From positions 22,636 through 86,635 of the forward strand of contig NZ_JAFFZM010000027.1 of NCBI RefSeq assembly GCF_017676345.1: a stretch of DNA of 64,000 nucleotides, given 5' to 3'. The position numbers and the translations under genes were made by a program. The notes under the pieces were generated by a model, which was not told the DNA's origin, searched no databases, and saw nothing but the letters and a program-made list of their open reading frames with translations. Of the stretch, positions 53,953 through 63,346 are shown piece after piece; the stretch's first letter is position 1; the number at the start of each line of letters is the position of its first letter. This DNA is from Streptomyces smyrnaeus (GTDB lineage: Bacteria; Actinomycetota; Actinomycetes; Streptomycetales; Streptomycetaceae).

Positions 53953-54621
53953 GTGATCATTTTGGTTCGCGGTCTGACGGCCGCCGCACTGACCCTTCCC
54001 CTCATCGCCGCCGCCCCGGCGGTGGCGGAATCCGCCGTCAAAGAGCGGGTGAGCACGACCGTGGCCGAGGCGATCAACGCTCTGCCGGTTGCCAAGGAGA
54101 ACCGCGCCGGCTACAGGCGCTCCAGCTTCCGCCACTGGATCGACACCGATAAGGACGGCTGCAACACCCGCCAGGAAGTCCTCATCGAAGAAGCCATCGA
54201 GCAGCCCAAGGTCGGACCAGGCTGCTCCCTCACCGACGGAGAATGGCATTCCTACTACGACGGGAAGCGCACCGACAACCCGCGTTCGCTGGACATCGAC
54301 CACATGGTGCCGCTCGCCGAAGCCTGGGACTCCGGGGCCTCGAACTGGGACGCGAAAAAGCGTGAGCGTTACGCCAATGACCTCGGCTCTCCGCGGTCGC
54401 TGGTGGCGGTGACCGCGCGGGAGAACCGGCAGAAGGCCGACAAGGACCCGGCCGGATGGTGGGTGCCGGCCAAGGGCGCCTCCTGCACTTACCTGGTCGA
54501 CTGGGTCGCCACCAAAACCCGCTGGAAGCTGGCCGCCGACCAGGCCGAGAAGAAGGCCCTTCAAGCCCGGGCAGCAGAGTGTCCGCTGACTACCCGCGTC
54601 AGCACCGACATCGCGTCGTGA
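53953..54621 (+). CDS. Secreted HNH-type nuclease (DUF1524/GmrSD-like)
   Basis: A 222-aa protein, start GTG at 53953 (frame open to 53896). A signal peptide (VRGLTAAALTLPLIAAAPAV, then AESA) precedes a domain typical of exported Streptomyces nucleases: RHWIDTDKDGCNTRQEVLIE, SLDIDHMVPLAEAWDSGASN (the IDHMVPL motif with the catalytic His), YANDLGSPRSLVAVTARENR, QKADKDPAGWWVP. Predicted to degrade extracellular DNA or RNA. Confidence 0.85.
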   Translation: MIILVRGLTAAALTLPLIAAAPAVAESAVKERVSTTVAEAINALPVAKENRAGYRRSSFRHWIDTDKDGCNTRQEVLIEEAIEQPKVGPGCSLTDGEWHSYYDGKRTDNPRSLDIDHMVPLAEAWDSGASNWDAKKRERYANDLGSPRSLVAVTARENRQKADKDPAGWWVPAKGASCTYLVDWVATKTRWKLAADQAEKKALQARAAECPLTTRVSTDIAS

Positions 54622-55849
54622 CATGAAAGAGAGGGGACCGCTCACCGAGCGCTCCGCTCTCTTGTCTGCCCGCCATCACAGTCCGGCGTGCTGCCGCGCC
54701 TGCTCACGCATGTGCCGCATGCAGCCGTGGGAAGCCGATGTACCCGCCCAGCTCATCCTGGCCCACCAGGCCGTCCCCGATGAGTTCGCGGAAGCATTCG
54801 ATGAGCTCCGCAGGAGTTCGTGCTCCCTGGCGGTCGAGAGCAGGAGCCGGCGCGGTCCTCAAGCCGGGCGAACATGAGCGCGGCCATCACACGCCTGATC
54901 CCAGGCCAGCCCCCTGCCGGGGGATGTCATAGGGGGCACTGATGGCTTCAGCTCGACTGGTCCACTCGGCCGGGGGCGCGCCGCGCGCACCGGGTTCCCA
55001 GCCATTCGCCCAGGTAGAAGCTGCTGGCGGGGGAGCCGTGTTCGGGGCGCAGGGGCCCGCTCCACGGGCGCGGGCGTGGTCTCGGGTCCGGCGGATTTCC
55101 GGTAGCTCGCATACCACTGCGCGTCCGGCTTGCGATCCAGTACGCGCTGCCGTGAGGATCCGCAAGTGCGGTGGTGACAAAGACTGGTCGATCGCGGGGG
55201 CTTGTCGGTCACGTGGCTGGAAAGCGTGACCGGGAGCGGCATCTGCTCAACATCTCGTGCAGGCGTTGAGGCTCTGTCACTACTGCTGCTTTGCCGGGTG
55301 CTAGCCACTGGAGTACACAGCGCGGCGCGTACGGGTCCGCGTCGCACTCGCGAATGCCCGGCCGGCAGCTAGAGTGGGCTGCTGCCCACCAGCCGGCAGT
55401 GCCCGCTGGTACGGGGATCAGCATGCGCGCGTGTGCGAGGCACTGCAATGCGGGTCCCACCGGCGATGACTCCTCCAGCAGCCACTCCAGAGCGGCTATG
55501 CCGATGAAAGCACTCGTCTCTACGCTGTCGAGCCCTGAACCGAGCAGCGACAGGTCGCCAGAACGAGCGGATCCTCTTTGAACATGCCACCGGTATTGGG
55601 TCCACTGCACCATGAGATGTTCCGTACGTTGTCAGGTGGCCCGGGAGGCCGGATGTTGGGCCCGGATTCCGGGCGGTCGAGGGGTTCGTTGAGCGGTACT
55701 GCGGGGGAGCGGCGTAGGACCTGATTCCGGAGCAGATGAGGCTCGCTGAGCAGCGGCCGCTTTCCGATCAGAGGTGACAGGTGCGTCGCCTGAGCGGCCC
55801 TTGGCTGGCGGTACGGATACCGTGAAGAGTAGTGTGGAGACATTCCTCA
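54622..55849. other. 1.2-kb stretch without a recognised gene
   Basis: Several overlapping frames, none with a good ribosome-binding site. The best candidate is on the minus strand at 55209-55613 (LLGSGLDSVETSAFIGIAAL and EWLLEESSPVGPALQCLAHA), which has fairly normal composition but matches nothing I know. This may be decayed sequence. Confidence 0.35.
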
Positions 55850-56291
55850 AGAGGGAACAGCGTGTCCACGACGATCTCCGGGCCGGGGATTGGGGTGGTC
55901 GTTGTTGCCACCTCGCCGTTCCACTCCGGAGGCCGCTCTGCAAACGTCTGCTCGGGCGTGTGCTATTTGAGGAGGACAGACGCATTCGACGATGTGGAGG
56001 GATTCTCCATGTCGGAGGCGAAGCGGCGCAGGGCATTCACTTCGCGGGTATGGGTGAGGGCGCGGCCGTCGAGTATCACGGGGGGCCCCGTCTCGAGGTG
56101 CCACACGGTGGTTTGGAGAAGGAACTCGTCCAGCCGGTCGCTCCTCTCGGGCGAGAACATGACGGGCCTGGGGGAAGAACACACGTCGTAGCTCAGCTTT
56201 GTTGAGCAGGACTGCGCGGAGGGCTTCGGCCAGTGCTTGTGCCAGCGTCGTCTTGCCGGTCCATGGGCGGCCACCAACGGCGACGATCATC
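55850..56291 (-). pseudogene. Frameshifted P-loop kinase
   Basis: On the minus strand: MIVAVGGRPWTGKTTLAQAL (Walker A GRPWTGKT) and RAVLLNKAELRRVFFPQARH in one frame; then SPERSDRLDEFLLQTTVWHL and ETGPPVILDGRALTHTREVN in another. The ending (IVECVCPPQIAHARAD) returns to the first. This is an AAA/adenylate-kinase-like small-molecule kinase broken by at least two indels. Confidence 0.7.
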
Positions 56292-56330
56292 AACTCTCCT
56301 GTTCCAGAACGATCACGGAATCTGGCCAGG

Positions 56331-56834
56331 TCAGGCCAACGGAGACATTCCCCCCGCGGCTTTGGGACAGCTGAAGAATGCCCACACGCCTTTTCCTGGC
56401 ATGCTCCTCCCGCACTCCCTCGGGACTGTGGTCCAGCCGTCCGTCATCGCGCTGACCAGTGCTAGCCCACGGCCCCCCGATGCATTCGGCCGGAGACAGA
56501 ATGCAGGAAGGGGTGCAGCGCCGGAGTTATCCGTCACCAGCACGCCGAGAGCAATCCCGGCGGCGAAGGTGAGTCGGACCCCGACGTGCTCGCTCTCGTC
56601 TGCCGGTCGTGTCCGGGCATGCACGACTGCGTTGGCCACAAGCTCACTGGTGGTTAGGACTACCCGGTCGAGGAAGTCGTCGTCCTCCGGCAGCCACCAG
56701 GCGGCAAGTTGCCGCCGCACGAAGCGGCGAGCTTCGCCTACGGCGGGGGCCTGACTCTCCAGCTGCACTTCGACACACTCGGTTCTGTCTCCGCGCGTCA
56801 TCACTGCCAGAAACTGTCGGTTCGTCAAGGGCAT
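56331..56834 (-). CDS. RsbW-like ATP-binding regulatory protein
   Basis: A 167-aa protein of the HATPase_c_2 group common in Streptomyces: VGEARRFVRRQLAAWWLPED, DRVVLTTSELVANAVVHART (N-box with Asn), LGVLVTDNSGAAPLP (G1 box) and GGRGLALVSAMTDGWTTVP (G2 box). Such proteins resemble anti-sigma factors or sensor kinase ATPase domains. It is divergent from the next TPR regulator, the usual arrangement in this genus. Confidence 0.85.
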   Translation of the reverse strand: MPLTNRQFLAVMTRGDRTECVEVQLESQAPAVGEARRFVRRQLAAWWLPEDDDFLDRVVLTTSELVANAVVHARTRPADESEHVGVRLTFAAGIALGVLVTDNSGAAPLPAFCLRPNASGGRGLALVSAMTDGWTTVPRECGRSMPGKGVWAFFSCPKAAGGMSPLA

Positions 56835-57141
56835 CGTTCACGCTCCGTTCTCATGACGATTACCGCTGTCCGGGAGCAGTGACCGGGCAGTGGCGACTCG
56901 CGCAAGCACAACGGCCGGTCGGCAGAGGCTTGGGCTGTGAAGGGGGGTGTCGCGCTGCTCGACCGGCATGATCCGCCGAAGCGCTGCTGGCAGACAACCG
57001 TCACCAGCGGCTGCTCAGTTATTCCGGAAGGCGAAGTCACTGATTCGGGCACTGTTTTGTTCGTAAGTCACTGTTTTTCCAAACAAGCCGACGGGCCGTT
57101 ATTAACCTGGCCGTGAGAGCGCCTCAGGTTAGGGAGGTCAG
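56835..57141. other. Divergent promoter region
   Basis: About 300 bases between the RsbW-like gene and the TPR regulator. The region just before the regulator is AT-richer (GGCCGTTATTAACCTGGCC near 57095) and could contain its promoter. AGGGAGG at 57132 is the ribosome-binding site for the ATG at 57142. No gene is seen. Confidence 0.4.
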
Positions 57142-58503
57142 ATGGACCGTGTGTCACACCGTCCGTCCTGCGCAAAGCGGCTACGGCAAGAGGGGACCGA
57201 GCGTGGGGAGACAGTCCACGAGATCGCCCGGAACATTCACATCCACTGCTCGGTGTCACCCCTGCGCGCACAGCGTTTGGCCCGAGGAATGACCCTCAAG
57301 GAAGCGGCCGAGAGACTGAACGTGCTCGGAAGGGGACGCGCTGCGGCTCCTCGAGTGGACGCCGACCAACTGGGACACTGGGAGACCGGCCGCCAGCCGC
57401 GTCCTGCCACGGTCGAACTATTGTGTGACCTCTACGAGTGCGTGCCTCAGGATCTCGTATTGGCGAGTGCGTCGCTCGTTCCGACTGCGCCGCCGTCACC
57501 CCCTTCGCTGGCGATGCAGGCGTCCGCAGCGCACATGTCCCTCGAGCAGCACGTCGACGCCGCCCGACGCGAGGTGGACCGCACACTGGCGACCGGCACA
57601 GTCACCGCAACACAAGTCGACTTGCTCGATGAGCAGTTGCTCTGGGCGCGCGAGCAGTACGTCTACACACCACCAGCACCAATGCTCCAAGTACTTCTCG
57701 GCCAGCTGAAGGAGGTCAGTGACCTGGCTGCGCAACGGCAGCCGGCCGCAGTGCAAGTGCGACTGTCCGAACTGACTGCCATGCTTGCCACTCTGATCGC
57801 CGACGCACTCATGAAACTTGGCCATCTGACACGGGCGCAGTCCTGGTACGCAACAGCGCGAAACGCTGCTGAAGACAGTGGCAACCCGGAACTACGAGCG
57901 CGGGTACGGGCGCAGGCCGCCATGCTCCCTTACTACTACGGACCGCTTGAGGCCGCCGTCAGCTTGTCAAGGGAGGCCCGCATTCTCTGCCGCGGTCGGC
58001 CCGGGGCCACCACCGCCTTTTCCTCCGCCGCCGAGGCCCGCGCCTTGGCGAAGCTGGGCAACACCGAAAGCGCGATGGCTGCACTCCGCTCCGCACGAGC
58101 CGCGTTCGAGCAGACCAGAGACCGAGGCACCGTCGACAACGACGCCTTCGGCTTCCCCGAGCGCCGCCTCCGGCTGTATGAGAGTGGAACCCTCACAGCG
58201 CTCGGCCAGACAAGCCAAGCGCGGCGCGTACAAGAGGCAGCGCTCCGCCTCTACCCCGCCAAGACCGGCATCGACCCAGCGCTCCTCCACTTCGAAGCTG
58301 CCATTTGCCTTGCGCATGACGGCAGCCCGACCGAGGCGTGTCAACTGGCCGCAGCCACCTTCTTGCGGATGGTCCCCGGCCAGAGGACACCTATCGTGGA
58401 AAAACGGGCACGCGAGGTCATTGAGGCTCTACCGCCGGGAAAAAGCGGTCGCGGGGTCCGTGAGCTCCGCGAGATCCTGGCGCGTCCTACCGGGCCGATG
58501 TGA
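57142..58503 (+). CDS. XRE-family regulator with TPR-like sensor
   Basis: A 453-aa protein. Residues ~40-110 are a helix-turn-helix domain (SPLRAQRLARGMTLKEAAER, LNVLGRGRAAAPRVDADQLG, ELLCDLYECVPQDLV). The rest has TPR-like helical repeats (IADALMKLGHLTRAQSWYAT, YYGPLEAAVSLSREARILCR, AALRSARAAFEQTRDRG). It starts with AGGGAGG six bases before the ATG and ends in a GTGA overlap with the kinase gene. Probably controls itself and the kinase. Confidence 0.78.
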   Translation: MDRVSHRPSCAKRLRQEGTERGETVHEIARNIHIHCSVSPLRAQRLARGMTLKEAAERLNVLGRGRAAAPRVDADQLGHWETGRQPRPATVELLCDLYECVPQDLVLASASLVPTAPPSPPSLAMQASAAHMSLEQHVDAARREVDRTLATGTVTATQVDLLDEQLLWAREQYVYTPPAPMLQVLLGQLKEVSDLAAQRQPAAVQVRLSELTAMLATLIADALMKLGHLTRAQSWYATARNAAEDSGNPELRARVRAQAAMLPYYYGPLEAAVSLSREARILCRGRPGATTAFSSAAEARALAKLGNTESAMAALRSARAAFEQTRDRGTVDNDAFGFPERRLRLYESGTLTALGQTSQARRVQEAALRLYPAKTGIDPALLHFEAAICLAHDGSPTEACQLAAATFLRMVPGQRTPIVEKRAREVIEALPPGKSGRGVRELREILARPTGPM

Positions 58504-59441
58504 CAGCCCTATGGGTGGTCGGCGAGCCTGGGCGCATGAGAGAAACGGCGCTGACTCCTGGCGGGTTCGACGAGTCCGAGATGCAGCAGGTCCTGAAGCG
58601 GGGATGCGAGGCTGTAGGACTCGACAGCTCCAACGCACGCCTCCTACGAGGACACACCAACGCCGTCGTCCTCCTCGAGAAGGAGCAGGTCGTTGTCAAA
58701 ATCGCCCGCAGGGGATCAAGCATCGACGACGTCACGCGCACGGCTACATTCGTCCGCTGGCTGATGGCATCCGATTTCCCCACCGCCCCTCTTCACCCTG
58801 TCGACCAGCCAGTCATCATAGACGGCCACGCCATCACCTTCTGGACCTACCTGCCCCAGCCAGAAGAACCGATCGCCGCTGCTCAGCTGGCCCAGCCCCT
58901 GCACGCGCTCCACTCGCTGCCTACACCACCCGTGGCTCTGCCAAACCACGACAACTTCGCAGCGATCCGCCGATCCCTCGCGGCTATCACCTGCCTCCCC
59001 AGACAATCGCTGCTGTTCCTGAACGAACTCACCGAACGGCTCGAGTCACAATTGCGCGCCGTGCAGTTCACCATGCCTCAAGGGGTCATCCAGGGCGACC
59101 CGCAACACCGCAACGCCCTCCATACCAGCGATGGCAGAGCTGTTCTCTGCGACTGGGACACCGTGGCCGTCGGGCAGCCCGAGTGGGACCTCATCACCGT
59201 CGAAGTCCACTGCCGCCGCTTCGGCCACGGCCAACAACACTACGACGCTTTCGCCGACGCTTACGGCTGGGATGTCACCCGTTGGCGCGGTTACCGTCCA
59301 CTCGCAGTGACTCGCGAATTGCAAATGATCACAACAAATGCTCGGAAGGTACGCCATGCTCCCTGGAGTCTGAAGGAAATCGAACGACGAGTCGAGGGCC
59401 TGCGTCGACAGGACGAACACCTACAATGGAATATCCTGTGA
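58500..59441 (+). CDS. Aminoglycoside-phosphotransferase-like kinase
   Basis: A 313-aa protein: VVLLEKEQVVVKIARRG (Lys for ATP), FWTYLPQPEEPIAAAQLAQP, QGVIQGDPQHRNALHTSDGR (GDPQHRN catalytic loop) and AVLCDWDTVAVGQPEWDLIT (metal Asp). It is an APH-fold kinase, substrate unknown. The start GTG overlaps the regulator stop (GTGA); an ATG 12 codons later is an alternative. The TPR regulator plus APH kinase arrangement recurs in the window at 48685-51457. Confidence 0.85.
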   Translation: MTALWVVGEPGRMRETALTPGGFDESEMQQVLKRGCEAVGLDSSNARLLRGHTNAVVLLEKEQVVVKIARRGSSIDDVTRTATFVRWLMASDFPTAPLHPVDQPVIIDGHAITFWTYLPQPEEPIAAAQLAQPLHALHSLPTPPVALPNHDNFAAIRRSLAAITCLPRQSLLFLNELTERLESQLRAVQFTMPQGVIQGDPQHRNALHTSDGRAVLCDWDTVAVGQPEWDLITVEVHCRRFGHGQQHYDAFADAYGWDVTRWRGYRPLAVTRELQMITTNARKVRHAPWSLKEIERRVEGLRRQDEHLQWNIL

Positions 59442-59672
59442 CTCGACAGACCAACGCCCTGTGAGTGCTGCCCCACTTCCAGCCATCCACGGGGCGGCGC
59501 AGCATACGGTGAGCTGCGAAGCGAAAGGGGTCCTGGGTTCGGGAACGCCGGGAGTCTTTGTGACCCTGGCAGAACTGGCGCCGCGCGTGAGCGCAACGAA
59601 CCTCCCCCGACGGTGAACGCTTCGGCTCAGGCAGTGAAGGGCTTCCTCACGTGTTGCTGAGTTTGTCGATCT

Positions 59673-60419
59673 GTGCGGTTACCAGACCTGAGTGGGTGCG
59701 GCCATCTTCAGGTCGGCCGTGACCCCCGCGAGTACAGCGAAGGCCACCGGCCCGACGAGGTGGCCGCATGGCTTACTCCGTGCCCAGGACAGTGCGAGGA
59801 CGGCTGGCACCGGGCCGACCCCCGCCCGCTCGACCAGGACGACCAATCCTGCACCGTCTGCCGCGGCGGCCAGCTCCTCACCGACCGCGGCGACGCGCCA
59901 CCATTCCCACAGCGGCAGCAGTTTCGCCTGACAGATCAGCCACCCGCCCAACCCGACACCCGCACCACAGCGCCCGCACCACAGCGCCCGCACAGTGCGG
60001 ACCGCTTTGCCCCCCCAACCTTGCCCGGGAAACCGAAAGACCAGGAACTGGGCCATCGGCCGACCACCGCCGAACGCAGCCCGGACCCCGTCCTCCAGGC
60101 CATCCGAGCCCCGCGCCACCGACCCCGAGAACCAGCTGCGCGAACCCCCGGCACCGCCCGAGCCCGGCGAGGACGACAGCCTCATCCTGCGCGCCCGTGC
60201 CGCGGGCGAACGCGCCGACCAGGCCGACACCTCCCGACAAGCCGCCCTCCAACGCCCGGGCCCAACGCGGCGGGAATCTTCCCAAGAAGGCCTTCGACCG
60301 CACCCGCAGCCGGAACCGGCCAGCCCCCTGGCCATGGACCGAAAGGGGCTCCACGGACCAGTCAGGTTCGACTTGCGGTCCGGCTGCGGCCGCCAGCCGC
60401 TCCAGCACATCGGAAGTGA
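59673..60419 (+). CDS. Low-confidence ORF with a CxxxC-CxxC pattern
   Basis: The first ~70 residues (HRPDEVAAWLTPCPGQCEDG, LDQDDQSCTVCRGGQLLTDR) contain CPGQC and CTVC, which could bind zinc, as in some plasmid-encoded Streptomyces proteins. The rest is Pro/Arg-rich and unlikely to be real. Taken together, 59442-60593 holds no gene I can support with confidence. Confidence 0.25.
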   Translation: MRLPDLSGCGHLQVGRDPREYSEGHRPDEVAAWLTPCPGQCEDGWHRADPRPLDQDDQSCTVCRGGQLLTDRGDAPPFPQRQQFRLTDQPPAQPDTRTTAPAPQRPHSADRFAPPTLPGKPKDQELGHRPTTAERSPDPVLQAIRAPRHRPREPAARTPGTARARRGRQPHPARPCRGRTRRPGRHLPTSRPPTPGPNAAGIFPRRPSTAPAAGTGQPPGHGPKGAPRTSQVRLAVRLRPPAAPAHRK

Positions 60420-60593
60420 TCGTGGATGCGGCCTACACCAAAGACGTCACCCGCGCCTTCCCGCTCAGCCCTTCGGGCGCGCACCGCTTGGTCAAAAGAC
60501 CGAGACTTTCCGCTCCGCCAGCAAGGGTATGGAAGACAAGCGCGCAGCTGCGACGGCGCATGCCATCGCCCTGATGTGAAACGGAGACCCGGC

Positions 60594-60731
60594 GAAATCA
60601 GAGCCACGATCTTTCTTGTCGATGATGTCTTCACCAGGGGACCGCAGCTGCAGCACGTAGCGCTCCGGCTCAGGGCAACGGGAGCCCTCCGACGGCCGCG
60701 GACTCGTCCTCGCGCGTGTGCCCTGGAGCGG
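60594..60731 (+). pseudogene. Phosphoribosyltransferase C-terminal remnant
   Basis: IRATIFLVDDVFTRGPQLQH and VALRLRATGAL give the PRPP-binding loop (FLVDDVFTRG) and next helix of a ComF/PRTase-like protein. The final strand (GLVLARVPWSG) is in another frame after a one-base shift near 60700. The N-terminal part is not recognisable. Confidence 0.5.
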
Positions 60732-60770
60732 ATGACTGCACACAGGCACCAGAGGAGTTGACGTACTGCG

Positions 60771-61316
60771 ATGAGCGCCTCTTCATCACCAGGCCGTACG
60801 CCTGACGAAGCACCGGACCTGGTCCGTATCGCGCTGCGCCACGCCAAGGGGGCCGCCTTCCGACGGCAGGCACGGTCAAGACGAAGTGCGCCCGCTTCCC
60901 GCTCGCGCCGGGGTGGGGGAATGACCCCGGTGATGAGCATCCGCGATGTTCTGCTCACCCTGGAACAACGACTCTTCGGCCACGTGATTGCTTCTCCCGC
61001 CGGCCGCGTTCGCGCACGGTGGCAGCAGGTAGTCGGTCCCGAGATCGCCATCCGCGTCCGCGTTGCTGGCTTCGACGAGCAGATGAGCACCCTGGTCGTC
61101 GAAGGCGGCGGCCAGGCGTGGGTCACTCAGATGCGTCTGCTGGGGCCCCGGCTGGTGCAACGGCTCCAAGAAGATGGCCTCCCGGTCAGCGCAGTCGCGT
61201 CTACCGGGCCAGCAGCGCGCCGCCACCGGCCGGGGCCGAGGCGGCCGGAGAGCCGGCCACAGACACAAAGGGCCGTCGCGTGCAACTCGACTTCCGGCTG
61301 GCCGAGCCGCCACTGA
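60771..61316 (+). CDS. DciA-like protein (DUF721)
   Basis: A 181-aa protein of the DUF721/DciA group: APDLVRIALRHAKGAAFRRQ at the start, then RVRARWQQVVGPEIAIRVRV, AGFDEQMSTLVVEGGGQAWV and TQMRLLGPRLVQRLQEDGL (the family's WATQLRLL-like segment). DciA loads the DnaB replicative helicase in many bacteria; plasmid copies also exist. The C-terminal ~40 residues are Arg/Pro-rich, and another frame overlaps at the end, so there may be a frameshift near 61200. A truncated dnaB-like gene follows 260 bases later. Confidence 0.7.
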   Translation: MSASSSPGRTPDEAPDLVRIALRHAKGAAFRRQARSRRSAPASRSRRGGGMTPVMSIRDVLLTLEQRLFGHVIASPAGRVRARWQQVVGPEIAIRVRVAGFDEQMSTLVVEGGGQAWVTQMRLLGPRLVQRLQEDGLPVSAVASTGPAARRHRPGPRRPESRPQTQRAVACNSTSGWPSRH

Positions 61317-61576
61317 CCACTCGGCTGGAGGCAGGACGTCAACGGCAGAACGCCGCAATGCCGAAGGAACACTCCACCCCCATCACCGCCGGCCGCTCTG
61401 CCGTGACCCACCAGGAAGCGCTCCTCACCCATGCCAGGCCCCTGCACCGCGCCCGCCCCGGCCGCCAGAACAGCGACCACCCCCCTGGAGAACTATGATC
61501 TTTCACCCCGAACCTCCGGCGCCCCCGATGGCGGTTAGGCGTCTCGACCCACCTTCGCGGCGCCACGGAGCGGCAC

Positions 61577-61738
61577 ATGACTGACGAATCACCACAGGCC
61601 GGGCCCCAGCACGACTTCAGCGCAGAGAAGACCGTCCTGCGCGGCATGTTCGGCTCGTTCGACCTGATCGCCGACATCGTGGAGACCGTCACGCCTAGCG
61701 ACTTCTACCGGCCGGCCCACGAGCACATCTACCTGGCG
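61577..61738 (+). pseudogene. Truncated DnaB-like helicase N-terminus
   Basis: The ORF begins DESPQAGPQHDFSAEKTVLR, then GMFGSFDLIADIVETVTPSD and FYRPAHEHIYLA. This is the N-terminal domain of DnaB-type helicases (FYRPAHExIYxA). Homology stops after 'HIYLA' near 61738 and the frame runs on into unrelated bases. The probable end of a TnsAB-type transposon follows, so the helicase gene looks interrupted there. Confidence 0.7.
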
Positions 61739-61756
61739 CCGCGGTCTCACGCCGGT

Positions 61757-62056
61757 GTCATGTCACAGGCCAGCGGCTCGTGTCGAACACCAGAGCTGAG
61801 GAAAAGACACGGAAACTGAGATGCGGCGCGTCCGACACGTCGTGAGACTGCGGAAGAACCCGCAGGTCACAGCATCGGCGTGTGACACGGAAGCTGAGAA
61901 CCTGCAGTGGATTTGTAGGTTCTCAGATCGGATTCTCAGGGTTGATGTCGGATCAGCGTCGGACGCGACACCGTGCTGAGAACCCCACGTCGTGGCCACC
62001 ACTCGTTTGGGTTAAGCCGTGAGGTGTGCCCCCGTCGATGTGCTGATGGGGGCATC
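61757..62056 (+). mobile_element. Probable end of a TnsAB-type transposon
   Basis: After the break in the dnaB-like gene come short direct repeats: GACACGGAAACTGAGA at 61806, GACACGGAAGCTGAGA at 61884, a related GACACCGTGCTGAGA at 61967 and a weaker GAACACCAGAGCTGAG at 61785. Two inverted half-sites (TTCTCAG) lie near 61919 and 61932. Repeated sites of this kind bind TnsB at the ends of Tn7-like elements. The element may begin at TGTCATGTCACAGG (61757); the exact terminus and target duplication were not fixed. The TnsA-like gene begins at the right edge. Confidence 0.55.
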
Positions 62057-62785
62057 GTGCTGCTGGTGGCAGTTCGACCTGGGGTGGGGACGAAGGCGGA
62101 GGTCTGCTTCCGGCGGCCGGACGGGAGAGTTGAAGCCCGCCCCTCGGAGTCTGTTGCAGCGCTGTTGCTTCAGTCGGCCGCCCCTTGGCGCGCCTTCCGC
62201 TGGTACAGCGGGCAGAAGCACTATTCCGGGATGTATTGGGCGGCGACGGTTGGGGTTCACGTGATCTACGAGTCGCGCCTGGAGCTTGCGCGGCTGTTGT
62301 TCGCCGATTTCGATCCGTGGGTACGCGGCATCGTGGCCCAGCCGTTCTTGCTGAAGGCCGAGGTCGAGGGGACCGTCCGCAAGCAGATCCCGGATTATCT
62401 CGTGACCTGCGAGGGCGGTCCGGTTGTCGTGGACGTCAAGCCGTGTGACCGGTTGTCGAAGCCGGCGGTGGCTTCCACGTTCGCGTGGACCCGGCAGGCG
62501 GTGGAGTCACGTGGGTGGCGCTATGAGGTCTGGAGCGAGCCACCGTCCGCAGAGCTGGACGACGTGCGTTTCCTTGCCGGGTACCGCCGCGATGGGCTGT
62601 TCAATCCTGAACTCCTGCAGGAACTGCGCCGGTTCCTCTCTGGATGGCGTCGCGTTGAGGGACGTCGCCCGGTGCGTTCCTGGGAGGAGACCCCGACGAC
62701 GTGGCCTCGGTGGTCTTGGACCAGCTCGGCGAAGAAGAGCGTCAGGTGGTGGCGGAGCGGGCCGGCCATATGCGGGAGGTGCTGA
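62057..62785 (+). pseudogene. tnsA: TnsA-like transposon endonuclease, frameshifted
   Basis: From a GTG at 62057: WRAFRWYSGQKHYSGMYWAA, VIYESRLELARLLFADFDPW, VRGIVAQPFLLKAEVEGTVR, KQIPDYLVTCEGGPVVVDVK, FAWTRQAVESRGWRYEVWSE and VRFLAGYRRDGLFNPELLQE. This is the TnsA-like restriction-type endonuclease of Streptomyces TnsAB elements: E in ESRLELA, D in IPDYL, and VDVK match the ExD..DxK-like active site. Near 62630 the frame is lost; SSLDGVALRDVARCVPG continues in another frame. The enzyme would lack its C-terminus. Confidence 0.75.
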
Positions 62786-63114
62786 CGGACTACCGGTTGG
62801 GCAGTCGGGAGGTCCCGTACGGCCGCGCTGCGCCGACGGTGGCGGACCTGGCCGTCTCGTTAAGGGTGCCTCGGTTTACGACAGTGGTCAACGCGGTGCT
62901 GGCCGAGCTGAAGGTGGAAGGCGCGACGGCGGCGCGCGAGGTGCACGGGCAGAACCCGAAGGTGGCCGCGTTCCTCGGGCGCCGGTTCCACGGACTTACG
63001 TCGATCCCGCACGACGAGTTGAAGGCCCGCACCCGCGGCGTGCGACTGGTGGTCCGAGCCGGGGAGGCTACGCCGTACGCGAACATCATCCTGCGCTGTG
63101 GTGTGCCGTTCTAG
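62701..63114 (+). pseudogene. Chimeric ORF: TnsB-like N-terminus joined to RbsD-like C-terminus
   Basis: A 137-aa ORF. The first ~42 residues (VVLDQLGEEERQVVAERAGH, then MREVLTDYRLGSREV) match the N-terminus of the TnsB-like transposases that follow tnsA. From about 62835 it changes to TVADLAVSLRVPRFTTVVNA, VLAELKVEGATAARE and DELKARTRGVRLVVRAGEAT, then PYANIILRCGVPF. This is the C-terminal ~90 residues of D-ribose pyranase RbsD/FucU, whose last motif is xGExxPYANIIL. The RbsD N-terminus, with its catalytic His, is missing. The junction marks a deletion. Confidence 0.7.
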
Positions 63115-63346
63115 CGGCGCTGCCACCTCTTACAGATGTTGTGGCGTGCATCACAACCCCCCGTGTGTCACACCATGCAGATCCACTTCGTCTGATGAAT
63201 GAGTTGCGCGACGAGGGATCAGACTGACCGAACGAACATGCCGCATCCTCCTTCGGTTGGCCGTATAGCGAGTCGGCGGATGGTCATGCGACGGAGATCC
63301 CCTGTCGGCGCAAACGTCCGTTCATACGAGCAGCAGAGGAGAAGCG

